From NCBI GenBank assembly GCA_001787465.1, contig MFXJ01000005.1:1-12873 (forward strand): a stretch of DNA of 12,873 bases. Direction: 5' to 3'. This DNA is from Candidatus Peregrinibacteria bacterium RIFOXYB2_FULL_32_7. Its GTDB lineage: Bacteria > Patescibacteriota > Gracilibacteria > UBA1369 > GWF2-33-10. Of this stretch, positions 7,117 through 12,833 are shown in pieces (the first letter of the stretch is position 1; each line of letters begins with the position of its first letter). A model generated the notes under the pieces. It made no database searches, was not told the origin of the DNA, and was given only the letters and a program-made list of their open reading frames with translations. A program made the translations under genes and the position numbers.

Positions 7117-7635
7117 ATGGAAAACAAAGAACGTATTTACGGACAAGGTCTAAGCTTAATTGCTATTGTCCTTATTGGCATCCTTATAATAACCATATTA
7201 TTCGGTGCTTATCTAGCTTTACATAAAAATTCATTAAATAAAACAAAAACTGAAGGAGAAACCAAATTAACTGAAATACAAAATGAAATTAGTAAATTAG
7301 AAGAACAAAAACTACCGATTTTAGTACATGCCAGCGAACTTCAAAAACAAAATGAACAAAGCATCCAATGGTCAAAAGTTGTAGAGAATTTAAACAAAGC
7401 GACTCCAAAAGATGTATTTATTAAATCCTATAACGGCCACAAATCAGGACAAATTTTCATTGCGGCTGAAGCACAAACAATTAAAAAGATCAGCGAACTT
7501 ATTGACATTTTGGCGGTAAAAGATTTCTTAAATGAAGTATTCGTTCCCAGCATAACAAAAGGAACAAATGAAAAAGGAGCGGTAGAATACAGCTTCAATC
7601 TAGAGCTTGACTACGCCAAAGTAGCACAAGAATAA
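7117..7635 (+). CDS. PilN-like type IV pilus assembly protein
   Basis: PilN is an inner-membrane protein that, with PilO, forms the alignment platform linking the cytoplasmic PilM ring and the pilus machinery. The 172 residues have a single transmembrane helix at about 11-34, a coiled coil at 40-80 (KTEGETKLTEIQNEISKLEE) and a C-terminal ferredoxin-like domain at 83-170. The sequence VVENLNKATPKDVFIKSYNG is typical of PilN. It is the first gene of a plus-strand run followed by pilO-like, pilC-like and prepilin genes, and that context supports the call more than sequence identity does. PilM is not next to it. It overlaps no real gene, since the divergent RNHCP gene starts at 7053. Confidence 0.75.
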   Translation: MENKERIYGQGLSLIAIVLIGILIITILFGAYLALHKNSLNKTKTEGETKLTEIQNEISKLEEQKLPILVHASELQKQNEQSIQWSKVVENLNKATPKDVFIKSYNGHKSGQIFIAAEAQTIKKISELIDILAVKDFLNEVFVPSITKGTNEKGAVEYSFNLELDYAKVAQE

Positions 7636-7647
7636 AAAAACAAAAGC

Positions 7648-7699
7648 GTCCGCAGGACAACTTTAATTCATAATTCATAATTACTAATTCATAATTCTA
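7648..7699 (+). repeat. Small palindrome plus 7-bp tandem repeats between pilN and pilO
   Basis: GTCCGCAGGAC (7648-7658) is a short hairpin. It is followed by five tandem 7-base units from 7665 to 7699: AATTCAT, AATTCAT, AATTACT, AATTCAT, AATTCTA. The array ends six bases before the pilO ATG. A similar arrangement of a GGAC-containing motif and AT-rich ATTCAT-type sequence occurs before galU on the minus strand (1592-1618), suggesting a recurring intergenic element. Confidence 0.55.
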
Positions 7700-7705
7700 A
7701 AAACT

Positions 7706-8242
7706 ATGTCTTCAAAATCAACTTCAAATTTAGTATCAGGGATTATCCTGATCGTCCTCATTGTTATTTTCATTGCTATTATTAATCCTTTAAGAAACGA
7801 TATATCTGAAATCAAACAAGGATTAGCAACTATTGAAAATGAAATTAACACAAATCAAGAAGAACTTGATAATTTAAATGCTTTAAACAAGGATCTGCCA
7901 AAAGACAGCGTTAATAGAACAAAATTGATGAAAGTTGCGCCAGAAGGATTAAGCCAATCTGACTTAATCAAAGATTTAAACGATATTGCTGTAAAAAATG
8001 GCATTACCCTCCATGCTATAAATTTTGACAAACAAGGAGAAAATGAAAGTATAAAAGGTCTCAATACCATTTCTATTTCAGCAAGTTTTTCAGGAACATA
8101 CGATGATTTAACTAAATTCTTGCAAGGAATTGAATTAAGTCAAAGAATTATCACTGTAAAATCAATTAATTTGCAAAAAGAAGAAAATACAGATAAAAGC
8201 CCGATCACTTTTACTCTTTCTCTTGAGACTTACTATCAATAA
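7706..8242 (+). CDS. PilO-like type IV pilus assembly protein
   Basis: PilO is the partner of PilN in the inner-membrane alignment complex. The 178 residues show one transmembrane helix at about 8-27, a coiled coil at 30-62 (ISEIKQGLATIENEINTNQE) and a C-terminal pilO-type ferredoxin domain. The segment SISASFSGTYDDLTKFLQGI (123-142), followed by SQRIITVKSINLQ, is the diagnostic strand-helix-strand with a separate-loop FSGTYDDL motif. It follows the pilN-like gene after a 70-bp repeat-bearing gap and precedes pilC, the canonical order. No independent promoter is evident. Confidence 0.8.
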   Translation: MSSKSTSNLVSGIILIVLIVIFIAIINPLRNDISEIKQGLATIENEINTNQEELDNLNALNKDLPKDSVNRTKLMKVAPEGLSQSDLIKDLNDIAVKNGITLHAINFDKQGENESIKGLNTISISASFSGTYDDLTKFLQGIELSQRIITVKSINLQKEENTDKSPITFTLSLETYYQ

Positions 8243-8250
8243 TTGAAAAT

Positions 8251-8284
8251 TTAAATCTAAAATTTAAAATTTAAAATTTAAAAA
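8251..8284 (+). repeat. AAATTTA-type repeat block before pilC
   Basis: The spacer before the pilC ATG consists almost wholly of repeated AAAATTTA units. Its first 19 bases, TTAAATCTAAAATTTAAAA (8251-8269), recur exactly at 11451-11469 before the GGDEF gene. Related units occur at 57-71, 6709-6729 and 9484-9530. No Shine-Dalgarno is present in it. Confidence 0.6.
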
Positions 8285-9451
8285 ATGGACCCAATTCTAG
8301 AAAAATTCAACTTAAATAACGAAGAAAACAAAGAAGAAATTGTGTATGGAGTTTATGACAATCGCAAAACAAATATTTTTACAAGAATAAATGATTTTTT
8401 GATCGACCATTCAAAAATTAGCATAAAAGATAAATCATACTTCTTTCATTTGCTTGCAGTCATGGTTGATTCAGGACTTCCGCTTGTCAGATCGCTAAAA
8501 GTTCTTGTTGATAGAACCGAAAACATACATTTGAAACGAGTTATTAACACCATTCAATATAATATGGAAAACAAAGGGCAAACGCTTGCCCAATCCATGC
8601 AAAAATTCCCAGATGTTTTTGATGAATCTGAAATTGGAATCGTAAAATCAGGAGAAGAAACAGGCAAATTAGACCAAATGCTTTTTAAATTGGCAAAACA
8701 ATTAGAAAGATCTTACGAACTTAAATTAAAAATTAAAGGCGCGATGGTTTATCCACTTACGGTTGTAATAGCTCTAATTCTTGCCGGTATAATTGTAATG
8801 ATATTCGTAATCCCAAAACTTAAATCTTTTTTCACAGAAAATAGTATAGATTTGCCTTTACCAACACAAATTTTAATAAATACCAGCAATTTTATGGGAA
8901 GCTATTGGTGGGCGGTACTACTCGTAATTATCGCTTTTTCACTTATCACAAATTTCTATATCAATACCGAACACGGTAAATTCAAATGGCATTATTATTT
9001 GCTAAAAACTCCTTTAATTGGACCGCTAATCGTAAAACTTTCTATTGTCAAATTTGTTAGATTTCTTGAAGTGCTTATTGCTTCAGGACTGCCAATAACA
9101 AAAGTTTTAAAAATTTGCGCAGACAGTATAGGCAACACCGTTTATCAGAAAAAACTTTATTCAACCGCAGAACACGTTCAGCAAGGTGAAAAAATTTCAG
9201 ATAATCTTGAAAATGCTACTTTAATTTTTCCTAAAACCTTAGTCGAGATGCTTCGAGTGGGTGAGAACTCAGCCGCAATTGATACTGCTTCAGCCAAAAT
9301 GGCCGATCATTTTGAAAGAGAAATCGAACATGATTTAAAAAACATTATTACAATTTTGGAACCGTCCATGATTGTTTTGATAGGATTTATAGTCGTTTTC
9401 ATGGCGTTTGCCATCATGGCTCCAATCTTCAATCTAAGTTCAATTAGTTAA
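8285..9451 (+). CDS. pilC: PilC/GspF family pilus inner-membrane platform protein
   Basis: PilC is the polytopic platform protein through which the assembly and retraction ATPases act on pilins. The 388 residues contain the two type II secretion F domains in tandem: the first at about 50-176 with FFHLLAVMVDSGLPLVRSL and GEETGKLD (123-130), the second at about 252-385 with FVRFLEVLIASGLPITKVL and GENSAAID (326-333). Transmembrane helices are at about 156-176, 206-226 and 358-382. Length is typical. It is preceded by pilO and followed after 21 bp by a prepilin gene. The ATPases PilB and PilT are not in this window, so they must be encoded elsewhere. Confidence 0.92.
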   Translation: MDPILEKFNLNNEENKEEIVYGVYDNRKTNIFTRINDFLIDHSKISIKDKSYFFHLLAVMVDSGLPLVRSLKVLVDRTENIHLKRVINTIQYNMENKGQTLAQSMQKFPDVFDESEIGIVKSGEETGKLDQMLFKLAKQLERSYELKLKIKGAMVYPLTVVIALILAGIIVMIFVIPKLKSFFTENSIDLPLPTQILINTSNFMGSYWWAVLLVIIAFSLITNFYINTEHGKFKWHYYLLKTPLIGPLIVKLSIVKFVRFLEVLIASGLPITKVLKICADSIGNTVYQKKLYSTAEHVQQGEKISDNLENATLIFPKTLVEMLRVGENSAAIDTASAKMADHFEREIEHDLKNIITILEPSMIVLIGFIVVFMAFAIMAPIFNLSSIS

Positions 9452-9472
9452 AAAGTCGGTAGTCATTAATAA

Positions 9473-10093
9473 ATGAATAATACAAAATTTAAAATTCCAG
9501 CTCGAAGTCCTGACGGGCAAAATTTAAAATTTCGCAAAGCGAAAAGCGCTTTTACCATAATAGAAATCCTAATTGTTATTACCATAATTGGCATCCTAAC
9601 TGCTGTTTTTCTTGGTAGTTACGGAGGAACTATTGAGCATGCCAAAGTAGAAAGCTCAGCTCAGGAGATAAAAAGCGTGCTTGAGTCATTAAAAATCAAA
9701 GCCAACAGCGGTATTTTTGAAGGAGAACAAGAATCTGCAATAAATAATAATGTAGCTTTATGCTACGGAATGAGTTTTGATCAAATGCAAGGAGAAGTTA
9801 TGACTTTTACAACTCCTTTTAATCATGAAGAACAAAAATGCAGTTATGAAAAATCAAATTTAGCTACTGTAGAAATTCAAAAAAGTGTTCAAATCGCTCA
9901 AATAAGTGATCTTCAACTCAATGATATAAATATTTATTTCTTCCCTCCACGCGGAGAGATAAATTTAACCTATTCAAACGAAAATATTGAATATAAAAAT
10001 AAATTAATCATAACTTTAAATCACAAAAACTATCCAGATTTCACAAAAACATTAAACATTGACGCTGTTACTGGCAGAATCGAAGTAAAATAA
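9473..10093 (+). CDS. Type IV prepilin-like protein (GspH/FimT-type)
   Basis: The protein carries the class III prepilin signal: a positively charged leader ending KAKSA, then F27-T-I-I-E31 followed by the hydrophobic helix ILIVITIIGILTAVFL. Cleavage by prepilin peptidase is expected after A26, with the key glutamate at +5. Alanine rather than glycine at -1 is unusual but tolerated. The mature part of 180 residues has two cysteines (C97, C123) that could form a disulfide, and it ends LNIDAVTGRIEVK, like GspH/FimT minor pilins. No alternative ATG, GTG or TTG lies between 9473 and the cleavage site. The leader is therefore unusually long (26 residues), and its residues 5-17 come from the 42-bp repeat. 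It is last in the pilus operon and meets the next gene tail to tail across 3 bp. Confidence 0.88.
   Translation: MNNTKFKIPARSPDGQNLKFRKAKSAFTIIEILIVITIIGILTAVFLGSYGGTIEHAKVESSAQEIKSVLESLKIKANSGIFEGEQESAINNNVALCYGMSFDQMQGEVMTFTTPFNHEEQKCSYEKSNLATVEIQKSVQIAQISDLQLNDINIYFFPPRGEINLTYSNENIEYKNKLIITLNHKNYPDFTKTLNIDAVTGRIEVK
9484..9525 (+). repeat. 42-bp dispersed repeat, copy B
   Basis: This is the second copy of the block at 6720-6761, 37 of 42 positions identical with transitions only. It encodes residues 5-17 of the prepilin leader (KFKIPARSPDGQN). It is directly followed by a TTTCGC/GCGAAA hairpin (9530-9544) and an overlapping 12-bp palindrome AAAAGCGCTTTT (9542-9553), both also in coding sequence. 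Confidence 0.8.
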
Positions 10094-10096
10094 AAT

Positions 10097-10732
10097 TCAT
10101 CCAAATAATTTCTGATACAAAATCCCCCCATATCGCTTCAAAAATTCTCGATAGCTTTTTTGAAAACCAATAATTTTCCGCTCCAGATCCAAAACATCAT
10201 TAAGACTTATATCATTAATCATCCTAATCAAACTCAACGCTCCAGAAAAAACATTTGTTCCTTTTAAAGGGATTAAACGTGCAAATAAAAAATTGCCTTT
10301 TTCAAATAAATAACTGCCTTTTACTTCAGAAATAAAAAAAATTTCCTCAGTAAAAATATCTTTTACTTCAAATCCAAAATCTCTTTTTATGTCTAAAACC
10401 TCAAAACAAGACCGATAACTTTTTTGAATACCAATCAAATATGCAAGTTCTCCCTGCGTTAAATGATCTTCATGCTCTAAAATATAAGTTTCCACCACCG
10501 TTTTACCGTCAAAAATAGGTATATCATACCAAAGCCATTCCCAAAAAAATTCTTCTTGATCATCACTTAAATATTCATCATCCATTTGCAATTCAGAAAC
10601 ACCGAAAAATTCGTCCAAATATTCATCTAAATCAATATCATCAGTAATAGGATAAGCAAAATCAGCGATTTTATTAATCAGCATATTATACGCAGAGATC
10701 GTATCGGCTGGGAATAAATTTTGCGAATTCAT
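10097..10732 (-). CDS. Hypothetical acidic protein
   Basis: I do not recognise a named family for these 211 residues. Residues 29-62 are very acidic (for example DDIDLDEYLDEFFG), followed by an aromatic stretch FFWEWLWYDIP (62-72). A region from about 90 to 165 runs LTQGELAYLIGIQKS, FEVLDI, EVKDIFTEE, GNFLFARLIPLKG. Its pattern of a helix, 'EVLDI', 'VKDIFT' and 'ARLIPL' recalls an unnamed domain seen beside SEC-C motifs in many bacterial hypothetical proteins, but the cysteine-rich SEC-C itself is absent. That resemblance is from memory and weak. There is no signal peptide or membrane segment. It is transcribed toward the pilus operon and divergently from the methyltransferase gene. The sequence does not show a function. 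Confidence 0.75.
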   Translation of the reverse strand: MNSQNLFPADTISAYNMLINKIADFAYPITDDIDLDEYLDEFFGVSELQMDDEYLSDDQEEFFWEWLWYDIPIFDGKTVVETYILEHEDHLTQGELAYLIGIQKSYRSCFEVLDIKRDFGFEVKDIFTEEIFFISEVKGSYLFEKGNFLFARLIPLKGTNVFSGALSLIRMINDISLNDVLDLERKIIGFQKSYREFLKRYGGILYQKLFG

Positions 10733-10757
10733 ATAATATTAGTTATAGGACTTAATT

Positions 10758-10786
10758 AAACTACTTCTGCGCACAAAAAGTGTCAA
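10758..10786 (-). promoter_or_regulatory. Possible promoter for the acidic protein gene
   Basis: A perfect TTGACA (10786-10781, minus strand) is followed after 17 bp by TAGTTT (10763-10758), a poor -10. The leader would be about 20 bases. The strong -35 is the only real support. Confidence 0.35.
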
Positions 10787-10804
10787 TGAGAAATAAGAGG
10801 AAAT

Positions 10805-10832
10805 TTGCAATAAACAATAAAAAAATTATAAT
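10805..10832 (+). promoter_or_regulatory. Probable promoter for the methyltransferase gene
   Basis: TTGCAA (10805-10810), a 16-bp spacer and a perfect TATAAT (10827-10832) lie upstream of the ATG at 10888, giving a leader of about 49 bases. Spacing is slightly short but acceptable for sigma70. Confidence 0.5.
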
Positions 10833-10887
10833 AGACTTACCGCATAATAATTTTCGTAAATAAATCACCTAAAAAACTCCTTCAAAC

Positions 10888-11418
10888 ATGCTCATCCTCA
10901 TCTTTGGGATCTTTGTTACTTTCATTGCGATAATTTTTATCATCACCGGAATAACCAATATTTTAACTCTTATTCCCTATGTGCCAACTAAGCACGAATA
11001 CATAAAAAACGTTTTAAAAAACTTAAAACTTAAAACTAAAAATCAAACACTTTATGATCTTGGTTGTGGCGACAGCCGAGTCCTTTTTATTGCCGAAAGT
11101 TTAGGATTCAAAGCTATCGGATATGAAAATTCTTTAGCTCCATTCCTTTATGGATATATCAAAAAATCACTTATCAAATCAAAAATAGATATCAAATTCC
11201 AATCTTTTTTCAAAGCAAATTTAAAAAAAGCCGATATAATTTTTGTTTATTTACTACCTTTTATCTTCACTCGTTTAGCTCCAAAAATAAAAAAGGAATG
11301 TCGCAAAGGCACCAAAATAATTAGCATCGGCTTCCAAATTCCAACTTTAAATTTAATTAAATTTAGAAAAAGAAACGAAGAAAAAAGATGGCCTTCAGTA
11401 TATTATTATGAGATTTAA
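10888..11418 (+). CDS. Membrane-anchored class I SAM methyltransferase (FAM173-like)
   Basis: The 176 residues start with a hydrophobic helix (about 1-29) that should anchor the protein in the membrane, then PYVPT (30-34) and a Rossmann-type methyltransferase domain. Motif I is LYDLGCGDSRVLF (55-67), the acidic residue at the end of strand 2 is E80 in GYE, and a later strand ends IIFVYLLP (117-124). A hydrophobic segment, P-x-V-P-T, LYDLGxGD and YLLP in this order are the layout of the FAM173 group. Its eukaryotic members (ATPSCKMT, ANTKMT) methylate lysines of the ATP synthase c subunit and the adenine nucleotide translocase. Bacterial members are uncharacterised, so a membrane-protein substrate is only a guess. 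The fold call is firm; the subgroup is likely. Confidence 0.8.
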   Translation: MLILIFGIFVTFIAIIFIITGITNILTLIPYVPTKHEYIKNVLKNLKLKTKNQTLYDLGCGDSRVLFIAESLGFKAIGYENSLAPFLYGYIKKSLIKSKIDIKFQSFFKANLKKADIIFVYLLPFIFTRLAPKIKKECRKGTKIISIGFQIPTLNLIKFRKRNEEKRWPSVYYYEI

Positions 11419-11422
11419 AAAT

Positions 11423-11451
11423 TTGACAAAAATTTAAAATTACTTTTTAAT
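11423..11451 (+). promoter_or_regulatory. Promoter for the GGDEF gene
   Basis: A perfect TTGACA (11423-11428) with a 17-bp spacer and TTTAAT (11446-11451, five of six consensus bases) lies only five bases after the methyltransferase stop. Transcription from about 11458 gives a leader of roughly 21 bases. The cyclase can thus be expressed on its own. Confidence 0.65.
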
Positions 11452-11478
11452 TAAATCTAAAATTTAAAAAGTTTTTTA

Positions 11479-12342
11479 ATGGATTCTGATATTTTAAATA
11501 CCAATCTTTTAGAAGATGAAACCTTTATACAAGATTTAATAAGAGCATATGAACTAAAATTTCAAAGATTAATTGAAATAGAAACAAAAGCATTTAATTG
11601 TAGATTAGATATATCTAAAAATACGCTTAACATAGAAAAAACCATAAGAGAAGCTTTAAAAATTGTCGCCTTAATGCAAGTACAATCCGAAGAAGATACT
11701 ATATTACAAATAAAGGCTTTTTTAAGAATTATTAATGATCAAATCCAAAGAATCATTTTTCGCTATCATAGTCAAGTTGGCGATAAAATGACTACATTGC
11801 AACACCTATCTATCACAGATCCTCTCACTAAAATATTAAATAGGAATGGATTAATGAGAGTTTTGAGAAATAAACTTGTAATACATGAAAATGGAAAAAG
11901 AGAAAAAAAAGAAACAGAACGCTCTATTTGTATAATTATGATCGACATTGATCATTTTAAAAATATAAATGATACACATGGCCATTTAGCCGGTGATTAC
12001 ATCTTAGAACAATTAGCTAGAATTTTAGAAGAAAGATTTAGAATAGGAGTTGATGCGATTGGAAGATTTGGCGGAGAAGAATTTATGATTGTATTCGAAG
12101 GTAACAAAGAAGATGCCGAAACAGCAACGGAACGTTTTCGTAAAACCATCGAAGATCATACTTTTTTATATAAAAATCCTAAAAATGAAATAATTTCTAT
12201 AAGAATTACTGTGAGTATTGGTATTAGCGATAATAAAAATTCTGTAGATCCTAATATTATAATCGAAACTAGTGATCAAGCCTTATATACATCAAAAGAA
12301 AATGGCAGGAATCAAATCACTTACCGAGCAACTCAAAATTAA
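11479..12342 (+). CDS. GGDEF diguanylate cyclase
   Basis: The C-terminal half is a GGDEF domain, which joins two GTP into the second messenger cyclic di-GMP. The first catalytic block MIDIDHFKNINDTHGHLAGD is at 154-173 with metal ligand D156, and the active-site GGEEF is at 198-202. The closing SDQALYTSKENGRNQI is at 265-280. The active site therefore looks intact. The product-inhibition site RxxD, normally ending six residues before the GG pair, reads IGVD here, with the arginine one place too early (R188), so feedback inhibition may be lost. Residues 1-105 are helical, without a recognisable sensor domain, membrane segment or phosphoacceptor, and probably dimerise the protein. No EAL or HD-GYP phosphodiesterase or PilZ receptor is in the window. 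The nearby pilus operon is a plausible but unproven target of the signal. Confidence 0.92.
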   Translation: MDSDILNTNLLEDETFIQDLIRAYELKFQRLIEIETKAFNCRLDISKNTLNIEKTIREALKIVALMQVQSEEDTILQIKAFLRIINDQIQRIIFRYHSQVGDKMTTLQHLSITDPLTKILNRNGLMRVLRNKLVIHENGKREKKETERSICIIMIDIDHFKNINDTHGHLAGDYILEQLARILEERFRIGVDAIGRFGGEEFMIVFEGNKEDAETATERFRKTIEDHTFLYKNPKNEIISIRITVSIGISDNKNSVDPNIIIETSDQALYTSKENGRNQITYRATQN

Positions 12343-12379
12343 ATTTCCATATTTCTTTCTTTTTGTCTATATATAAAAT

Positions 12380-12408
12380 TTGACGTTCTTTAAACGTTTT
12401 GATAAATT
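12380..12408 (+). promoter_or_regulatory. Promoter-like element reading into the large inverted repeat
   Basis: TTGACG (12380-12385), a 17-bp spacer and TAAATT (12403-12408), preceded by TG at 12400-12401 (extended -10), predict a start near 12415. Between the boxes ACGTT (12383-12387) and AACGT (12393-12397) form a small palindrome followed by TTTT. It could be an operator, or a weak terminator for the GGDEF gene. No credible coding region lies downstream, so any transcript would be non-coding. Confidence 0.5.
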
Positions 12409-12478
12409 AATATGAACAGATCGAGAAAGATTAAAAAAAATATAAAAACAAAAAAGTTCTTTTACATTTTCGTTTCTG

Positions 12479-12658
12479 CAAAGCACAAAAGCAATAGGGT
12501 TCTTCTCTTAAAAAAAACAAGAATCTTCTCTCCCGATAAACACAAAAATGGAGATCGTTGCGGTAAGCTCGTGGGCTTACTCACATCTCTTAAAACTTTT
12601 CTTTTTGAGGGAAGTCTCTTAATCCGAGAAAAAAGGACTCTATTGCTTTTCTGCTTTG
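12479..12658 (+). repeat. Large imperfect inverted repeat; candidate structured RNA or MITE
   Basis: The outer arms 12479-12504 and 12633-12658 match as inverse complements at 23 of 26 positions, centred on AAAAGCAATAG / CTATTGCTTTT. Further in, GAGAT (12551-12555) pairs with ATCTC (12585-12589), and GTAAGC (12563-12568) with GCTTAC (12575-12580) around a six-base loop. Between these stems the sides (12505-12550 and 12590-12632) pair poorly. Weaker similarity continues outward (TTCTTTT at about 12457-12463 and its complement near 12670), so the whole element may span about 12455-12690. A closing stem, a large central bubble and an apical hairpin resemble the general shape of 6S RNA, but no sequence match is claimed. 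No flanking target duplication was recognised. Confidence 0.65.
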
Positions 12659-12700
12659 TGATATGGAAAAAGAAGTGACGATCTTTTTCCCACACAAAAC

Positions 12701-12776
12701 TTGTCTGTTCCATTCCATAAACCTATTTATTTAATTTATGTAGAGTGGATATTCCCAGACAGTCCTTGGACGGACT
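12701..12776 (+). other. Nested hairpin region next to the inverted repeat
   Basis: Three inverse-complement pairs nest in order: TTGTCTG (12701-12707) with CAGACAG (12756-12762), TCCA (12709-12712) with TGGA (12746-12749), and ATAAA (12717-12721) with TTTAT (12735-12739). A separate hairpin AGTCC / GGACT follows (12761-12776), sharing two bases with the first stem. The ordered nesting suggests RNA structure, on either strand. The family is not recognised. Confidence 0.4.
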
Positions 12777-12810
12777 AAAAACCTCATCCAAAACAAGGCA
12801 GAGAAATTAA

Positions 12811-12833
12811 ACAAGAAATCGCGTCATTCTTGT
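12811..12833 (-). terminator. Possible minus-strand terminator hairpin
   Basis: ACAAGAA (12811-12817) and TTCTTGT (12827-12833) form a perfect 7-bp stem with a nine-base loop. Read on the minus strand it is followed by TTTAATTT, a rough U-tract, so it could end a minus-strand gene lying to the right of the window. The stem is AT-rich and the tract is interrupted. Confidence 0.3.

Noticed and set aside
7054..7146. Upstream start for the RNHCP protein at 7146
   Set aside because: The added 31 residues overlap the pilN start and promoter and fall outside the family's domain, which begins at MKIKRNF.
7665..7699. CRISPR-like array before pilO
   Set aside because: Units are only seven bases and contiguous with no spacers; it is a simple tandem repeat.
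12601..12640. GAGGGAAGTCTC as an RNase P RNA P4 element
   Set aside because: It partly resembles GAGGAAAGTCC, but the partner 3' conserved regions are absent and the block fits the inverted-repeat arm.
12412..12678. 88-codon plus-strand frame and the 83-codon minus-strand frame at 12462-12713 as genes
   Set aside because: Both read the arms of one inverted repeat and so give mirror-related peptides; composition is K/F-rich low complexity without domain features.
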